This document shows positions 60,727-64,000 of a stretch of DNA of 64,000 nt, piece after piece (position 1 is the stretch's first letter; each line of letters begins with the position of its first letter). The DNA comes from Apostichopus japonicus. Its lineage: Eukaryota; Echinodermata; Holothuroidea; Aspidochirotida; Stichopodidae. A program made the translations under genes and the position numbers. The notes under the pieces are model-generated. The model was not told the DNA's origin. It did no database searches and was given only the letters and a program-made list of their open reading frames with translations. The stretch spans positions 34,386,668 to 34,450,667 of the forward strand of contig NC_092569.1 of the NCBI RefSeq assembly GCF_037975245.1, read 5' to 3'.

Positions 60727-61071
60727 TCAAAAGGTAGAAAAAGCTTCGGGCTTCTGTATGAAAGCATTCACATGGATCATTCTCAAAACAATACGTTGAA
60801 CATATGGTACTAAAGTAGGAACGAAGAAAAAAAGCCTTAAACCAAATACCCAAAAAAATTCTGGATTGCTTGTCTTGAAGATATTGTGAAGCAAAAAAAT
60901 ATTTTTTTCCACATTTTCGTTTGAAGCATCTTGTGTTAGTGAATATCTTAAAAACGCACCTTCTGAAAAACCTTTACTTGGCGTTTTTTGGCAATACGAA
61001 ACAGGAAATAGAGAGGAATATACCTCAGGGCTACCAATGATGGCATCAACATTCAATTTGTTGAAGCTCAA
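60727..61071 (-). CDS. unassigned ORF, about 114 codons
   Basis: Open on the minus strand from a non-ATG codon at 61,071 (upstream stop about 24 bases earlier) to TGA at 60,727. The first half is mixed and protein-like (NVDAIIGSPEVYSSLFPVSY, KGFSEGAFLRYSLTQDASN). The second half is hydrophobic and Phe-rich, and codons follow the AT background. No splice sites convincingly bound it. It may be a fragment or chance. Confidence 0.15.
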   Translation of the reverse strand: MSFNKLNVDAIIGSPEVYSSLFPVSYCQKTPSKGFSEGAFLRYSLTQDASNENVEKNIFLLHNIFKTSNPEFFWVFGLRLFFFVPTLVPYVQRIVLRMIHVNAFIQKPEAFSTF

Positions 61072-61125
61072 CTTGCATTCTATGAGCCCATCTCAGTAAG
61101 ATGAATTCTAACGCGAGAAGGAATG

Positions 61126-61495
61126 ATTCAGAAGGAATTCAAGAGACAGAGAGTGTTGGAGAAGAGAGAGAGAAATCTCCTTGTTATTCCAGACTTTTTT
61201 GCAATTTCCTTACTCTATAGAATCTTTGGCCGCGGGGGTTTTCATCTATCACGCTAAGGAGACAGTCAAAGAAGAGTTGTTGCGCCGCGAAAAAGCTGCG
61301 CGGGAATTTGTTCTTGGCGGGAAAATGGATCCGAAAGCCCGGAGCAAAGAGTTTCATAATGAGTGGCCGAAGTGGGAGTTTGCATTTTACATGCCCGTAA
61401 CCCCTAGGGGTAGAACAGTAGGCTACTTCAGCTTAGAGTCTCAAGGGAAGAGAAAGAAGAAAAGCCTTCGGAGGGTTAAGATGCAGAACCTCTAA
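61126..61495 (+). CDS. unassigned ORF with coding-like C-terminal part
   Basis: The frame is open from just after a TGA near 61,125 to TAA at 61,493-61,495. From 61,210 the DNA is GC-richer and the peptide has a convincing mixed composition: hydrophobic GVFIYHA, then KETVKEELLRREKAAREF (helix- or coiled-coil-like), MDPKARSKEFHNEWPKWEFA, and a Lys/Arg-rich tail. It may be a terminal exon: a pyrimidine-rich run and CTATAG acceptor precede AATCTTTGG at 61,220, or ATTCCAG near 61,191. Alternatively, translation could start at ATG 61,326 in AAAATGG for a 56-residue peptide. GCGCGGGAA (about 61,300) and GGCGGGAAAA (about 61,317) match E2F sites. No family is recognised. Confidence 0.25.
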
Positions 61496-61499
61496 CTGA

Positions 61500-63060
61500 C
61501 TAAAGGGATGCTACTTTCTTCGATATCTGGTGTGCGATGGCATTTGAAAAATTTAAAGAGATTAACAAAATGCTCTGCAAACAGAGCTTGTATAGTCTGT
61601 CAAAAGCTGTAAAGTTATCGAACGTGAGTTATGGCGGATAAGGGTCAAGTAACTTAGAAACCGGATTCTGTTGATTTGTTTTTCGTTTTTGTTTTATGTT
61701 TTTATTTTTTGTAGTTCCTCTCTCTCTCTCTCTCTATTACTCTCTTGTTTTTGTTTCGCTTTGAATTTTTGATCCCGTGTTCAATTATTTTGCAAAGGTT
61801 GCAGGGTTGTTTATACGGGGTGTCTCACACCGATGTCAAATGCTACTTGCAGTCGGGTTATATTTTAATATGCTCTTCCTTTCATTTTCTGTCAGTTATG
61901 TAAATCCTGAATGTTGAGTTTAAAGTATATGTCTGCAGGCTTATCCTATCTATCCAGAAAATCAGGCGAGTAAGAGTTACAGGTGAATTAATCAATCTCT
62001 TTGAGGTTAACTTTTAACGTCTTCTTTGAAAAGTGGCAAGCTCGTTGTGAGAATACACATCGACCGATGTAAGTTGAAGTGTTAGTTCATGTTCGTTAAT
62101 GTATCCATGATGACTATAAACATGGCCGGTCATATCAAGGAATACAGAGGGCACATCAGTTCAAGGGGAATCATAACTTTTACAGTCATACATTGAAATA
62201 CATAGTATCGGTGTATCTACAGCGTAACATGTAGCCAATATATCTACTATATTCTAAAAACCTTGGCAACATAAGAGCTTGCTGACCTATCACCTTTAAG
62301 CAAACGTAGAATGTTGCTTCTATCTAAACTGTTCGTCCCAACACCGAGATATCTCCCCCCCCCCTCCCCGTCACACTACCTCAAAACCCCTCAGCCTATC
62401 CCTCCCCCTTCATCCATACATTGCCTCCCGCTGGCGGCGAAGATTGACGTCAAAACATAAATACCGTGCATTCAACCTCAGTAGTAATACCAGCACATGC
62501 AATGACCTGATCATAATTAAACATATTATTTAAAAGACATTTTCTTTTAAAAACAAGGGTTATTATGAAAATCACTTAAGACGAAGTATTTTGAACCGAA
62601 GCATTTTCACTACACAAACAGAGGATAAAATCAAGCAGGCCATTCAATAATTTGATATCACCAACTTTCTTATTTTAACTATTTTGTTTTCCCTTTCAGC
62701 TAGTTTGTTCCGTATTATTTCCTTAATGCAAGATTGACAGTTTCTGTGAATGCTGCAAGTCAATATTTAGGTATCCATGACAACCCGCTAATAACAATGT
62801 TTGAATTCGATTGTGTATCTTTGACTGTTGTTTTGACTCCCAATATTGTGGACAAAATAAAACACAAGAAGGAGTTAAGGTAACCCTATTCATTCTATTA
62901 TCGGCCCCTGTTGATCAATTACTAGATCAAGGCTAAAGTTAAGATGGTAAGAAGTGGGGTTCCTTGTTGTTGATAAAATTAACAAATGAAAACCGAAAGA
63001 TCTGAAAGTATATGGCCTTTGAAATGTCAAACTATGAAGTGGTCTGTGTATTGATCAGAA
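61500..63060. other. noncoding stretch with pyrimidine tracts
   Basis: (CT)n at 61,718-61,735, a C-rich pyrimidine block at 62,353-62,410, CRE octamer at 62,445-62,452. No coding frame supported. Confidence 0.55.
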
Positions 63061-63084
63061 AATTAGTTCGCCTTCCGCTTCCCG

Positions 63085-63160
63085 TCTCTCTACTCCTGCT
63101 TCCCGCCTCCAGTCTCCCACCTCCCTCCCCCACCTCTCTACTCCCGCCTCCCGCCTATGT
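63085..63160. repeat. pyrimidine-rich direct repeat
   Basis: CTCTCTACTCCTGCTTCCCG (63,085 on) recurs as CTCTCTACTCCCGCCTCCCG near 63,134, with CTCCC-rich sequence between. Confidence 0.8.
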
Positions 63161-63164
63161 TACA

Positions 63165-64000
63165 TGTTGTATTTGAATAGGTCACAAAACCCCGGCAAAT
63201 ATAGTTCTTACATTGCCTTGCTATGTACCTCCTTTCAATGTCTTTGATCTAAAGTGTGCAGGAGTATCACATAAAGGGAATAGTAATATCATATTAGTCT
63301 AAAGTAACTATATTGTTCATCCACCGATTTAATTTATTCTAACAAAGAGTATTTTAAATATCTTTAAAGCTTGTACTTTAGGTGCTTGCAAGTTTAATTT
63401 AGTATCTGCCATAAGTTCTGTATCGACTACTTGAACATTTCAAATCAAAAGGAGACTCGCGTATTGATCAACGTCATGTAAATATGGCTAAACGCCTATA
63501 ATTATACATATTCGGTTTTAGGTTCATATTCTTCGTATACGAAATTGTCAACACTAATGGAATGAGTCAAGTTAGACCACAAAAGCAACATTGCTTAGAT
63601 GCTGGTATTTTGTGATTTTTGGAAATTTGTATATATTAAAAGTGTGACAAGCACATAGTTTATGAATGTGCTAGCTCATAATTAAGGTTACGGTACGTTC
63701 ATCATGACTACTGGGAGAAAATTTAACCTTCGACTTTTATTTTCGATCAAATTCAGACAGTAAAAAGATGACTTTTAACAGAATTTTAGTGTTGACATGT
63801 CTTAGTGCAAGGGGGAAAATGAGTTCGAGATATTAAGGTTAAATATAGCTAAATTTCTGACAGCTTAAGCTTAAAATATGATTATGAGGTCGGCTTCTCC
63901 GTGCAGGCCTAACTGTTACTAAACAACTGACCAAACGGTCGGTGTGGTAGTCTAAGTAGTCCAGCCACTCTAATTGATGAGCCAAATATTGATTAAAGGT
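63165..64000. other. AT-rich noncoding stretch
   Basis: No coding frame, repeat or RNA gene is seen to the right edge. Confidence 0.55.

Overview
The window looks like 64 kb of AT-rich, gene-poor eukaryotic (animal) DNA. There is no bacterial-style gene packing: no operons, no Shine-Dalgarno-led ORFs, and the longest open frame is 172 codons and reads through a poly-C run. It contains many microsatellites, long homopolymer C and G runs, minisatellites, GT-AG-type splice signals and scattered TATA-like boxes. The recurrent TAGGCCTA palindrome, the GAGTAC minisatellites and a Penelope-type hammerhead-like motif are compatible with a marine invertebrate. An echinoderm such as a sea cucumber is my guess, but this is inference and no gene in the window proves it.

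No complete protein-coding gene could be recognised. The best gene evidence is a set of possible first exons, each a start codon followed closely by a donor site in a locally CpG-rich or TATA-bearing stretch: (i) minus strand near 451-740, running off the left edge; (ii) minus strand near 12,859-13,026, with TATA box, initiator-like repeat, signal-peptide-like start exon and phase-1 donor; (iii) plus strand at 34,434-34,454, with an E2F-type site upstream and a GTAAGTAT donor; (iv) weaker ones at 19,910-19,946 (minus), 21,784 (plus) and 58,334 (plus). Their downstream exons were not found, so these are hypotheses about promoters rather than annotated genes.

Repeats dominate the rest. A family of GAGTAC-containing repeats occurs at 6.5-7.06 kb (inverted and expanded into a short minisatellite), 20.75-21.06 kb (two 149-bp copies) and 52.1-52.56 kb (four copies of about 106-121 bp). 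A 195-bp pure TA tract lies at 55.3 kb. Several G-quadruplex-type tracts occur (7.9, 11.25, 17.9, 31.1, 39.2 and 48.0 kb). A promoter-to-poly(A) unit of about 430 bp at 4.35-4.78 kb resembles a solo LTR.

The most interesting short element is at 50,306-50,344: a hammerhead-ribozyme-like fold with all three stem positions identifiable, of the kind found in Penelope-like retroelements. Other leads are a coding-like but frame-broken stretch at 53.9-54.4 kb (minus), a GC-rich island with coding-like codon use at 34.68-34.98 kb, an ORF at 61.1-61.5 kb, a nested hairpin at 39.66 kb, and an apparent excess of the palindromic CRE octamer TGACGTCA (seven copies).
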